This document shows positions 1 to 11,200 of a stretch of 64,000 bases of DNA, piece after piece; the stretch's first letter is position 1, and each line of letters begins with the position of its first letter. Source of the DNA: Alentia gelatinosa (Eukaryota; Annelida; Polychaeta; Phyllodocida; Polynoidae); contig OX465587.1 of the NCBI GenBank assembly GCA_950022655.1, forward strand, positions 23,005,716 through 23,069,715, written 5' to 3'. The notes under the pieces are model-generated. The model saw nothing but the letters and a program-made list of their open reading frames with translations, ran no database searches and was not told the DNA's origin. Both the position numbers and the translations under genes were made by a program.

Positions 1-579
1 TATATATGTGTGTATGCTTATTCTTTCTAATTCTAATTAACTGAAAAGAGGCGGTCTTATAATAATTGAGTCCGAATATATCAAAAGTTGAAATAATATC
101 CAGTGGCTAAAGTTACCCGGTAATCATAAATGGTCCCAAATTTCTCGGCTTAATATACCAAACCATTGGGAGTATACTTTACTGTCCATGACCAAACCAA
201 CTTTATAGTTCATATGTGAAATTCTGCCTTTATAGTCCTAGGACCAGTCCATTTATTCGGAAATTGGGGGGGGGGGGGGGTGCAAATATGACTACAACCA
301 AAATAGTATTTTCTTGTGAGAGACTGATCCTCAATCTATTGGTAGCCTCAAGGGTACCGTGCTTCTAACACTCAGAGTTAAAGCAATGATTGATCCTTGA
401 TCAATGATTGATCGCCTCTAAAATGTTATCCAGCACCAGGGTGTCTCTGGGGTACTAAGTATAAGAGAAAAGTCAAGACTAGATCTCTAAGGGAGCGTTC
501 ATTATTTATGGCAGGGGGTGTGTAGGTTTTGCTCAGCAAATCCTCCAAAATGCCCCCCCCCCCCCCCCCTTCAGCAATA
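1..579. other. AT-rich intergenic DNA with G and C runs
   Basis: No gene is seen. It holds a run of 15 G at 266-280 and 17 C at 553-569. A TGATCAATGATTGATC-like cluster sits at 385-412. Confidence 0.5.
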
Positions 580-1065
580 CAGTAAAACCCCTCTCAATGG
601 GACACCCTCCGTTCCGGGCCAAGTACCCCTTAAGCGGGGTTACCCCTTAAGTGGGGTTTTCAGTATGCCAGTGGTTATACAATAGAGAATATACCTACAT
701 AAATGAAGGAAATGATGGTTATTAGGTTAAAAGGTTTATTAATAAATAAGCAAATAAATATAGATTATACAATATAAATGAATATAAATGTACAAAAAAT
801 AAATAGATAAATGAGGTTGAAGATGGATATGCCTTCCTTGTGAAATTTGCTCCTTTTTACACCCCAGTTCAATGTCCCAATGTCGCTCATACTAATATCC
901 ACTCTCTGTCGCCCGCCTGGAATGCTCAGTCTATTGGTCTGGTTGTGACAACTGTCTGTCCCGTACAAACGGGCACCATAAACTTGGATTTTCAGTGTTT
1001 TTGATATGATGTCCCTCCGAACTGTCCCCTTAAGCGGGTTTTAAGCGGGAAGAGGGGTTTCACTG
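580..1065. mobile_element. Pogo/Tigger-like MITE
   Basis: Terminal inverted repeats CAGTAAAACCCCTCT and AGAGGGGTTTCACTG match at 14 of 15 positions and are flanked by TA on both sides (578-579 and 1066-1067). A TA duplication with CAGT ends is typical of the pogo/Tigger branch of Tc1/mariner. Further inverted pieces (TTAAGCGGGGTT-like) repeat inside each end. There is no transposase; the 67-codon minus frame inside is not recognisable. Confidence 0.75.
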
Positions 1066-1136
1066 TATTCGTATTTCATCTGCCACTGCAAGTTCTAAAC
1101 TTATCAATAACTAATTTAATTAGATAAATAGGCCCG

Positions 1137-1168
<32 letters not shown>

Positions 1169-1738
1169 CTGGTTTGATCTACCCCCCCCCCCCCCTCCCC
1201 AATTACCGAAAGGTACCGGTCCGGCTAGAGTCACCCAAACGACTATAGAGAAACTATACTCTATACTCGTTGGTCACCCCTGATCGTGTAGTACACATGA
1301 GCGGGAGATGCGCCGGTCTTCCAGTGCGGCTACAGTGACCCAGGTGGCGCTACAGGCTAAAACGATACCCACCCCTCCTAGCGGATAATATTGAAAACAC
1401 CGAATAGTTCTTTTAAGTAGTATACAGGAGCTTCAATAGTAGCCTGGCAGCCTGGCCTAGATAGACTAAAGGCCAGGTAACTGGTTCCAGTTTCGTGGTG
1501 CATTATTGGTAACGCCTCCATTTTTCTGTTGCATTGTGGGATTGCGCAACCTTGGCAGACCACGAGATTCGCTAGTGGTTCCCAGGGTATCCGCTAGTGG
1601 GCTCGGCGGAGATATATCTGTTTTGAAAGCATGAGCGCCCTGGCCCTAGGGACAACGGGACGTACTGCGGCCTAGTTGAAGGACGTAGGAACCCGTTACC
1701 TGTCCCTTATTCTAGGGCAGGGAACCAGTCTACTTCAA
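1066..1738. other. Intergenic stretch with AT and C tracts
   Basis: It holds an AT dinucleotide run at 1142-1168 and a run of 14 C at 1182-1195, then CG-moderate unique DNA. No gene is seen. Confidence 0.4.
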
Positions 1739-1950
1739 TAGACCCTATTGAGGTATCCCGTAATTCAGTCTGTTGACCAAGTTCCGGGTTTCGCTGGTTA
1801 CCGACGTAGTATACTGATAGACCCCTTGCTCGTAACCCAGAATTAATGCAGTTTAACGGTTTTCAAACATCCTCAAATTGAAATCCTGATGTCAGAAATG
1901 GAAATTTCAGCTATTTCTACATGGGAATCCGAAATTATATTCAGTTTCTC
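1739..1950 (+). repeat. Dispersed repeat, copy 1 of a pair
   Basis: About 210 bp match 30663-30871 in the same orientation. Shared landmarks are TAGACCCTA..GAGGTATCCC, AATTCAGTCTGTT, GTTTAACGGTTTT, GATGTCAGAAA and ATCCGAAATTATATTC. The family is unknown and no protein is encoded. Confidence 0.7.
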
Positions 1951-2279
1951 CATGGACTTGGGACACCTGGATTAGAAACAACCGGCCTCTGGCGTATCTA
2001 TCTATGCCTCGGCATTGTTAGGGTTCCGATAACGGCCGCTAGACGGCACTAGCATCAATTCGCGTTAGTTCCACATTTTCCCACCATGATCGCCACAGTC
2101 GCTGCTGGTGGCATCAGCATAATCAGAACATTCATAAATATTGTTTACATTTGTCTACAAGCGTTCACCACACTTGGCACCATAATTCTGACTCTTCTGT
2201 ATAGGTATATACTTGGACCTTTTGATAAAATAGTTTATTAAGGTCTGTTGAGGTGGAAGAAATGTAAAAATCTGGATTT

Positions 2280-4015
2280 CACATGTCAACACCCCTTCAA
2301 AATATGCCAATTGTCCAGAACACCCAGCCCACTTACTGCCATAAAATTTACTTTACTGCCGATTCCAGATATATACCTATATGGGACAGTTGGAATTAGG
2401 GTCCTAAGTGCACTAGATTTTTTAAAAGTTACGGCACATTTTGTCTTAGAATAGTTGGGGGCCGGCAGGCAAATTTCCCTGATTTCCAGGCAGTCAGTCT
2501 GGGGAAACAATTATTTTCAATTCATTCTCATGCCCCATAGGCCTTAATAAAGTATTTGTCTGTCGATTCCAGGTATGTACCTACATGGGACAGTTGGAAT
2601 TAGGTCTCTTAGTTCACTAGATTTTTTTAAAGTTACGGCACATTTTGTGTCAGTTTGGGTTGGGTCGGCAGTCAAAATTCCCTGATTTTCAAGGGGGAAA
2701 ATTCAGAAAATCCAGATTCTTAAATTGTTCCCATGCTCCTAGGCCTTAATCAAGTATTTGTCAGTCGATTCCAGATATATACCTACATGGGACAGTTGGA
2801 ATTAGGGTCCTAAGTGCACTAGATTTCTTTAAAGTTACGGCACATTTTGTCTTAGAATAGTTGGGGCCGGCAGGCAAATTTCCCTGATTTCCAGGCAGTC
2901 AGTCTTGGGAAACAATTATTTTCAATTCATTCCCATGCCCCTAGGCCTTAATAAAGTATTTGTCAGTCGATTCCAGGTATGTGCCTACATGGGACAGTTG
3001 GAATTAGGGTTCTAAGTTCACTAGATTTTTAAAAAGTTATGGCACATTTTGTGTCATTTTTGGGTTAGATTGGCAGGCAAAAATTCCCTGATTTTCAAGG
3101 GATTCTAAGTTCACTAGATTTTTAAAAAGTTACGGCACATTTTGTGTCATTTTGGGTTAGATTGGCAGGCAAAATTCCCTGATTTTCAGGCAGGCTGTGA
3201 CACAAAATGTGCCATAACTTTGAAAAAATCTAGTGAACTTAGAACCCTAATTCCAACTGTCCCTTGTAGGTATATATCTGGAATCGACCGACAAATACTC
3301 TATTAAGGCCTAGGGGCATGGGAATGAATTGAAAATAATTTTTTCCCAAGACTGACAGCCTGGAAATCAGGGAAATTTGCCTGCTGGCCCCAACTATTCT
3401 AGGACAAAATGTGCCGTAACTTTTTAAAAATCTAGTGCACTTAGGACCCTAATTCCAACTGTCCCATGTAGGTATATATCTGGAATCGACTGACAAATAC
3501 TTTATTAAGGCCTAGGGGCATGGGAACAATTTAAGAATCTGAATTTTCTGAATTTTTCCCTTGAAAATCAGGGAATTTTGACTGCCGACCCAACCCAAAC
3601 TGACACAAAATGTGCCGTAACTTTAAAAAAATCTAGTGAACTTAGAACCCTAATTCCAACTGTCCCACGTAGGTACATACCTGGAATCGACTGACAAATA
3701 CTTTATTAAGGCCTAGGGGCATGGGAATGAATTGAAAATAATTTTTTCCCAAGACTGACTGCCTGGAAATCAGGGAAATTTGCCTGCCGGCCCCAACTAT
3801 TCTAGGACAAAATGTGCCGTAACTTTTTAAAAATCTAGTGCACTTAGGACCCTAATTCCAACTGTCCCAAGTAGGTATATATCTGGAATCGACTGACAAA
3901 TACTTTATTAAGGCCTAGGGGCATGGGAACAATTTAAGAATCTGGATTTTCTGAATTTTTCCCTTGAAAATCAGGGAATTTTGACTGCTGACCCAACCCC
4001 AAACTGACACAATGG
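2280..4015. repeat. 1.7-kb inverted repeat built of tandem units
   Basis: The left arm holds about four tandem units, marked by GATTCCAG at 2361, 2575, 2767 and 2969 (spacing 192-214 bp). The right arm holds the same units reverse-complemented, marked by TGGAATCGAC near 3280, 3480, 3680 and 3880. The centre is near 3190, where GTGACACAAAATGTGCC meets its complement. Each unit contains GGGACAGTTGGAATTAGG, ACTAGATTTTT, GTTACGGCACATTTTGT and AGGCCTTAATAAAGTATTTG. Two unit subtypes alternate. No coding signal is seen. It could form a large cruciform, or result from a head-to-head duplication of a satellite. Confidence 0.9.
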
Positions 4016-4764
4016 GCAGTAATTTTTCCAAGCCTTACCTCGTAACTTTGACTTATTCTCACCGGAACATAGTTTCCCTCTATTATAGCTAGGCCTGCCA
4101 ATGTATTATTGCGCTTGAGTGCATTTCGCGCGGGTATAGCGCTAATTTCCCCACGATCCGCTAGAAAAAATTTGGCGATAGTTCCATTTTAAGCCACCAG
4201 GGTTGAAAGTAGCGCTGCTGATGTTTTTTTTTTGTTTTTCCACTGGTCCACAATGCGCCTTATCTGCTTAGTTACGCAATGCATGTGGCCAAAAATACCC
4301 CTGGCAACGTATACTTCAGCATTGGAGGACTGAGTGTATAAACATAATAAGTTTATAATACCCATGCACATTATTTCCATAGAAATAAAAGCGGTTGCAT
4401 CATATTCTATGGTATTCTGGCTCCAAATTGATGTATCATAGGAACTAGTGCAGTTCATAGGTCGGTAAAAACTCCGCGAAAATAGAACGTCAAGACGTTG
4501 CTATGTGCGCCGTATAAGAGATCGCCGCGAAGCGGCTCCGTGACACCGTTAGGACGCCATTTGGATCCAAACTGCACACTGCACCGCTCCGTGGTAATAG
4601 ATACTTAAAGTTGATGCTCGTAAAAGAAACGCCGGTTTTACGTCAATGTGACTGGGGCATATAGATAGGGGTGAATCTCCACACCTTGACAGCTCAGCAG
4701 AGCTATATTCAGATTTTGAATATTGGGTAAGTAAAAGCAGGTTAAGGAATGTGAGTAGATTGAT

Positions 4765-4796
<32 letters not shown>

Positions 4797-5113
4797 ACCC
4801 CCCACACCCCCTATAGTATGCAGAGTTTTTTTTACTATAAAGAAATAATCCCAAGTATGAATGGCGTATGAATACACAAATCTAAAAAAATGGCTGCCAA
4901 GATTTGTCAGGTATCAACAAAGTTGATATATTAATATTAATATTAAGAAGTGATGATAGAAGGAAACATTCATGTGTGAGTATCAATAACATAATATCGA
5001 TCAAATGAAACAAAAATTGTGACTTTGAATGTCTTGATAAACAATTAGCGATGAAATGAAAACGTGAAGTGAGGGCGGCCGTTGTTAAGTACAGCGCGAT
5101 AGGAATTCTTTCT
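4016..5113. other. Unannotated stretch with a 30-base G run
   Basis: An uninterrupted run of 30 G lies at 4765-4794, followed by ACACCCCCCACACCCCC, which could fold back on it. The rest is unique DNA without a recognisable gene. Confidence 0.5.
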
Positions 5114-5121
5114 TGACGTCA
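5114..5121 (+). promoter_or_regulatory. Full CRE palindrome upstream of the kinase-like gene
   Basis: TGACGTCA, the perfect CREB/ATF site, lies 261 bp upstream of the proposed start codon in a stretch (5070-5170) that has more CG than its surroundings. Its link to the gene is inference from position. Confidence 0.35.
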
Positions 5122-5381
5122 TTTTTGCTACGTATTTTTCCCGCAATTACCGACCGATGAACTGCACTCTGCCCCCATGAGGAAAACCTTAAGCTATCGT
5201 TGCTTATATGAGAGGTAGTTGCTAGTTTCTATTTACAAAAAAGGTATGATCTGTGGAGTCAATTTAGAGGCTATCCAATGTGCCTCGATTTCATATGAAA
5301 CAGCGGAAGTCGTGAGGCGTAACTTAGCAACCATATTAAGTGACCATCAGTCACTGTTTTCCCGCAACTCGTAAACACATC

Positions 5382-5537
5382 ATGTTCATCGCAATCCACG
5401 CTGTGGCCTATGTCGCCATTGAATGGTGTCTCCCGGTGAAATTCTCGATGTTTCGAGAAACCCAGAGGGCCGAGGAAGAGCGAGAGTACCGGCCCGTCAA
5501 AGAGGAAGACCTTGGTCTTGAGGTTGAAAGCCCCAAG
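5382..5537 (+). CDS. Putative first coding exon of the kinase-like gene
   Basis: An in-frame stop lies at 5337, and the first ATG after it, at 5382, has A at -3. The exon encodes 52 residues: a hydrophobic start (MFIAIHAVAYVAIEW) followed by a charged stretch rich in E, R and K. It ends at AAG|GTTCGT in phase 0. The only acceptor of exon 2 that keeps the frame is CCGCAG at 7999; an alternative acceptor at 7982 runs into a stop. The hydrophobic start could be a signal anchor, but it contains His and Glu and is short. Another start is possible in exon 2, at the ATG at 7939, which would remove this exon. The opposite strand is also open here (112 codons), so the exon is plausible but unproven. 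Confidence 0.5.
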
Positions 5538-8165
5538 GTTCGTATCTTGACTTGACTCTGGAGTTGTAGCAAGATAAATAATATCATTGATAATGCTAAT
5601 TCGAAGCAAGTGGCCTATAAATTAATAGCAAATTGATAAGAAGCCGTTGCTTACGCCTATAACCACGTTTGAGAAATTCCCACCTTCTATTGAATTATTT
5701 ATTTGAGCGTGCTTGGACGCACTAAATACATCATCTAGAGGTTAGAGTGGTTACATTGAACTTTCAGTGTGCTTCCAGAAAACTATCCCTTTACTGTCTG
5801 CATACTGTTCACTATTTTAGTGAAAACAGAGCAGGGAGCCAGTGTCTCAGGGTCTTAGAATAAGTTAGATGTGTGCCCAGCTGACCATAACCAATCACTA
5901 AGACCAAAATACCCAAAGACCCACTGGTGCTTGATATGTTTGAATCCTAAACTGGGTCAGGCAGTTGCAGAAATGGCAAGTTGACTGGGTGCAAGTGTGT
6001 TACAGATAACTATCCACATTCTAAATCTAACTCAAGCCTTTTAATTGTTATTCATTTATAATTGCAGGCTCATTCATCTGTGATGAACATACTTTTGGCT
6101 CCTAGTTTAACTTTGTTTTCCTCACAGTGAGTCACACGGACACTTTTCTTTTGCTGTGAGTGTGAAATTACCATAATACCAGTACCATACGGCAGTAGAT
6201 CTTGCGGGTATTTTGTTTTCATTTGCATGTCTAGATCCTTCAGTTTTCTGTCTACTTACCTCATGAAGAGATTTAGAAGTTCACATGTATTGGAGAGTAC
6301 GCTCATTCAGTCCAGAATACAATGGCCATAGTGAGAGACTGGTTGAGACTGAGACGTGAGAAAAGCCAAAATCATATCGTCGTTAATAATTGGCATAATA
6401 TTGCGACCATGGGTATACTAGCGCCTCACAAAGCACAGTCCATGAGGAAATATATCTGTAAGAATTTGACCCCCCCCCCCCCACGCAACCTGAATGAAAA
6501 CTCCAAAATGTTGGGTCACCCTCTGCCCCAATATTCGTGGGGAAATGAGAATAAAACGTTAAGCCCCCTCCTAAGCAACACAATTAAAATACCCCCCCCC
6601 CCACCCGTAATTGCAAATACTGAAAATTCAGCTCCCCCAACCCCCAAAAAGGAAACACTTTTACCCTGCTTGGAATTACTTAAATTTGGGCTTTATTGTC
6701 ATATATATATCTTCAAGTTATTTAGATAATTTATCTGTTTTAGTTTTTGACGTATTTTCTCAGAAATCATGTTAAAAGTTAGGCAAAATGTTTGACTTCT
6801 AGAATATGAGTGAAGATTCCATAGAAATCCATTTGGAAGCAAAATCAAAACCAGGTTTGATTAAGTAGAGATTTCCTTTATGATCATTTTGATACCTTAA
6901 TTTTTGTTGTACTCACAGTAGGGATTAAAATGGACTGTTTTCTATCAAAATAGAAAAGTAGCAAAAAGCCCCTTTTTGTGATATCTGCCATAGGTCAAAG
7001 CATTTTCATGGTAGGCAGAAAATGGAGAAGAAAGGCTTGCTTGGAAATGATGTAATGTTTTTATATTGTAATTTCAGAGAATGCTTTTCCTTTAGTTATC
7101 ATTTACAAACAAATGCTTACTTAAACTGATTAGATATGCAGCATAAGTCAATCTATAAGATTTTTTAGGAAAACACTTTTTGAATCCAGATCCCACCAAA
7201 GTCCCTAATATGCCTTTCTGACCAAGAGTGAGTGATCCTATTCGCTCGTTCGTGCACATCCCCGTTTTTCCGGGTCGCTCAAACAAACCACAGATACACT
7301 GAAAATCCCTTTAATTTAAACTAGCAACAGAAAAAAAAATGCATCCCCCTACAGCCCCCCCCCCCCCCTCCGCAGGAAAAAGAGGTTGGACCCCACTGAA
7401 ATAAGAATAAATTAGGGCCCCCCCCTGGAAATACAAAGAAGAGTCCCCCCCCCCCCCCCTGACCCCGGAAAGCTTCACCAGAACACACACCCCCCCCCCC
7501 CTACCAACAAAAGAAAAAGAAGTTGGGTCTGACGGGCATACAAAAAAAGTTGGCCCTCTATGGAAGTATTGAAAAAAGTCCACCCACCCCTCCCCCCCCC
7601 CCCCCCCCACCCCAACCCAAACCCCGGATATATTGAAAAATCAATATACGCCCAGGATATGCAATTTTAGTAAGGTAAACCAAACTAAGTCTGATTAAAC
7701 AAATTAAACTACCCAAACAAACAAAAAAATCGTCGTCCTTCAGGAGCAACTCCAAGCAGATCCGACAGAGTTCTAACATTTTGGATGATTAACACTTTCT
7801 GGAAAGGAATGTAAGAAATCCTTCTCTGAAGCAAACGAGACTATTTAAGACATGACATGAGAATGTAAATTTCAGTATTTAGCACCGGAGAGAATAAAAG
7901 TGCAAAGAGTGATCAGGGAACAAAAGGTGAAAAACAGAATGGGTGAGTTGGTAAAATGTATGACATCAATATTAATATTCAGGAATTTCGATTTACCGCA
8001 GAGAGCTTCTCGTCGTCGTGGTATCAGGTACCAGGCCAAACCCGCCAAGACAGGAAGATCTGACAGCCTCCTTGTCCGTACACTAAAACGGCAGAGACAA
8101 GCTGCCATGCGCAACCCTTCACTAGTGAGTAAAAACATGGATAGCAATTATCAATTATTATAATT

Positions 8166-8200
<35 letters not shown>

Positions 8201-11200
8201 GTGCTCATTCAATACATAGGCCAATTCTGTAAAACTTTGAACCAGACCTTAAAGTATCCACTTTAACCACTTAAAAATTAATTTTAATCTGCCAAACTAT
8301 TTGTTCCATTTACCCCAACCCGCCCTCCCAGAGGCATTTCAAGTTCTCCATCAGAATACGCTAGTTTCTTACTTCATCTCTCTCTAGGCTGATGCGGTGT
8401 GCCAGACTGACGGTGTAGTGAGACGTGGTATCGACACTGGAGCTGAAAATGTCAACATGATGGAGACTTCGGTCCAGACCGACGCATTTACTGAAGAATT
8501 TTGTGACGAGGCAGGGGTTAGTCTGCCATATGATATAAGTCTCTTTAAATATGACTTTTTTGCGTTATCTTTGAAAACTATGGAAATTGAGTATGTAATG
8601 CTTTTCTTTGCTTATGGCTCCTACATCTACTAAAACCAATGAGACACTTCCCGTAAATACTCCACTAAAAATTATCCCAGTGAAGCCTTTCTTTTTGCAG
8701 AACCAACGTCACGATGCCATCAAAGATGGGGTGATTGATGGTCTCAGCTTCATGAAAGATTCCCTGATTGCCTCAGGCAAATTCGGCCAGATACATCGGG
8801 TAAGCCAATTTCCTTCTCAAAGACAAATGCTGGTAGTTTGGTGATTTCTAATTTCTATCGATTTTTGCAACTAACTTTGGATCATATAAGTTTCATATAT
8901 CAGCAAATTGTGAGTTGTTGACAAAACAGTTTGCTGTGTAACAAATGGATATGTCGGGTGTTATCATGGTGTTGGGTATAAATGAGTAATGGTTTTAAAA
9001 TGCCTTATATCTATTCAAATCTTGTATGTAATACATAACGATTTTGAACCAATTATGGTTAAAAACTAAGTAACAATATGTTACGAAGTTATATCAATCC
9101 TAAGATTAATTAATCTGAAAATAAAGTCATTTTCCCTTCCACAGGCAATCTACAAAGGAGGTGACGTGGTAGTGAGACTCGCACAGCCTTCTAATGATCC
9201 TGTGAATGATGAGGTGAAGATCCTGGCTAGAGTGAAGACCAATCCCTTCATCATCAGGTAGGTACTGACTTACATTATCAGCTAGATGTTGACATGAGTG
9301 GTGCTCTGAAAATATGCATTGAAATCGCCCCGCCCGGCATCACAGGAAAGTGTAAAACTTCTATACATCTACTTGCCCACTTTTCAGTGGAAATTCGCTT
9401 TTTCAATTCCGAAATAATACTTCAGTATATAGAATTATGTTATTTGAGCTTCATTCATATAAATAAAACAGTGGTTTGCATCTAAAATTTTGAGAGAAAA
9501 AAAACTAAGTTAGGCCACTAAAAAAAAACAAACTTGTTTCTCATCACCAAGCCATGAAAAAATATGACAAGGGTGTTTTTTTTTTGGTTTTTCTTTTGCT
9601 ATATCAAAGATGGCTTTTGAAGTGTCATAAAATGGGCCTCAGACATACAGTAAAACCCCGCATAAGTGGACACCCTCTGATCCGGGCTAAAGTGGCCACT
9701 TATGTGCGGTGTCTGCTTACGCGGGGTTTCCAGATTTTTACTGGCTTAATGCATCCCTGACATCAGGAGCTTTAATTTGATACTAAATACACATACCTTT
9801 CATAATTTCTATCAAGGTTCATCTATTTGAAAAAAAAAAAAAAATCTTCTAAAATCGTTTTTTTCTGATGCGCGCAGTGATGAGAAACAAGGTGGTTTTT
9901 TTTAGTGGCCTTATAGACACAGTACCAGTCCAGCACAGGCTAGAATGGTGATAATCACACCCCTTGCATTTCCCCACAGACCCTCAGCCACATGCTTAGA
10001 CAGAAACTGAGCTGATTGCCACACATTGTCGGTCTCTTTGCTGCAGGAAATTCTACAGAAACGTGCCTGGAAGACCTGGGCAGTATCAGGGGTGCTAGCC
10101 TCTGATTGGTCAAAACTCCCCAGACAAACTAATGGAATGGAAGACCAATTATTAACTATAGTTTATGTATAAAATATGTGTATAGACAGATCAGAATAAG
10201 ATAATGTTTGCTTTTTGTTCTGAATTTGAATAATTTCCTAAAGCCAATAACTTACATGGTTGTCCATTCTCCCAGCAGATCCTTCTCGACACTAGCGTCA
10301 ATCTCTGCCTCAACCCAATGATGTAATAAGCTGATATCTGGGTACCCTCTAATGACAGGGGGAACCAGCCAACATTTCAGATTCAAAACAAGGCATCTTT
10401 CAAAAGTTATGAAACTCAAACAACTCATATATTAAGAGTTGGGAAATATAGGAATTGTTAAATGAGCTTCAGAGATAATCCAACTGTTTCTGTTCAAACT
10501 TAAAACCACTTTATAATAAGAATCCAGATTTGATTAGAATGCCCCTTCAAGTGAGCACATTTGACATGTTGACAAACAAAACCTTGCAACACTCAAGGTG
10601 CTTTCCACTGAATAAAGTAACAAATAACAGAAATGAGTGAATATTATTTACCATACAAATATGTGCACCTCTATCTACAAGTAAACCACAAAATACTCCC
10701 CAAAGCGCTAAGAATTTAGGTTATTTAAAAACTGGTGTCCATATATGGGCCAGATTTTGGCCCCAACAGGCAGGTTGAGGCAGAGATAAGCGGCCACAGG
10801 AAGTAGAGTGCAGGATCAATGCTAGGAGAGTGATGGTTGTCTACGCCGCCATCTTGAAGAGACAGAGTCTCACTTTCAGTGGTTAACACTAGGTGTCAGC
10901 ACCAGCACAAAATTTCCACTCTTTTTGGGGGAGCCGAACTGGCATCCTCAGGGAGCAGCCATGCGTATAAACTGCGTATGTACCGTGATTGTGATGGTTA
11001 TTAGGGGTGTTACATAGCTGTTTAGACGTCCCCTGATTCACAAGAGACTTCTGAATGTTCAAACATTGCTTTACTTGATTGTTTCACAGAATGCTGGCCT
11101 CCTACATTGCGGGCAATGAACCAGAACTAAAGGGGGTCGTCCTGAACTATGCCGTCTCTAGCGTACAGGGCCTCATGGATCACCTGAGACAGAACAGTGG

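Noticed and set aside
4549..4877. Two minus-strand frames with polyproline
   Set aside because: The prolines come only from the 30-base G run.
5271..5609. 112-codon minus-strand frame over exon 1 of the kinase-like gene
   Set aside because: The plus strand gives a charged, exon-like frame with a phase-matched donor; the minus frame has no motif. It cannot be fully excluded.
10027..10390. Possible distant copy of 19250-19680
   Set aside because: Shared words (TCTGATTGGT, AGCAGAT) are too few and not collinear enough.
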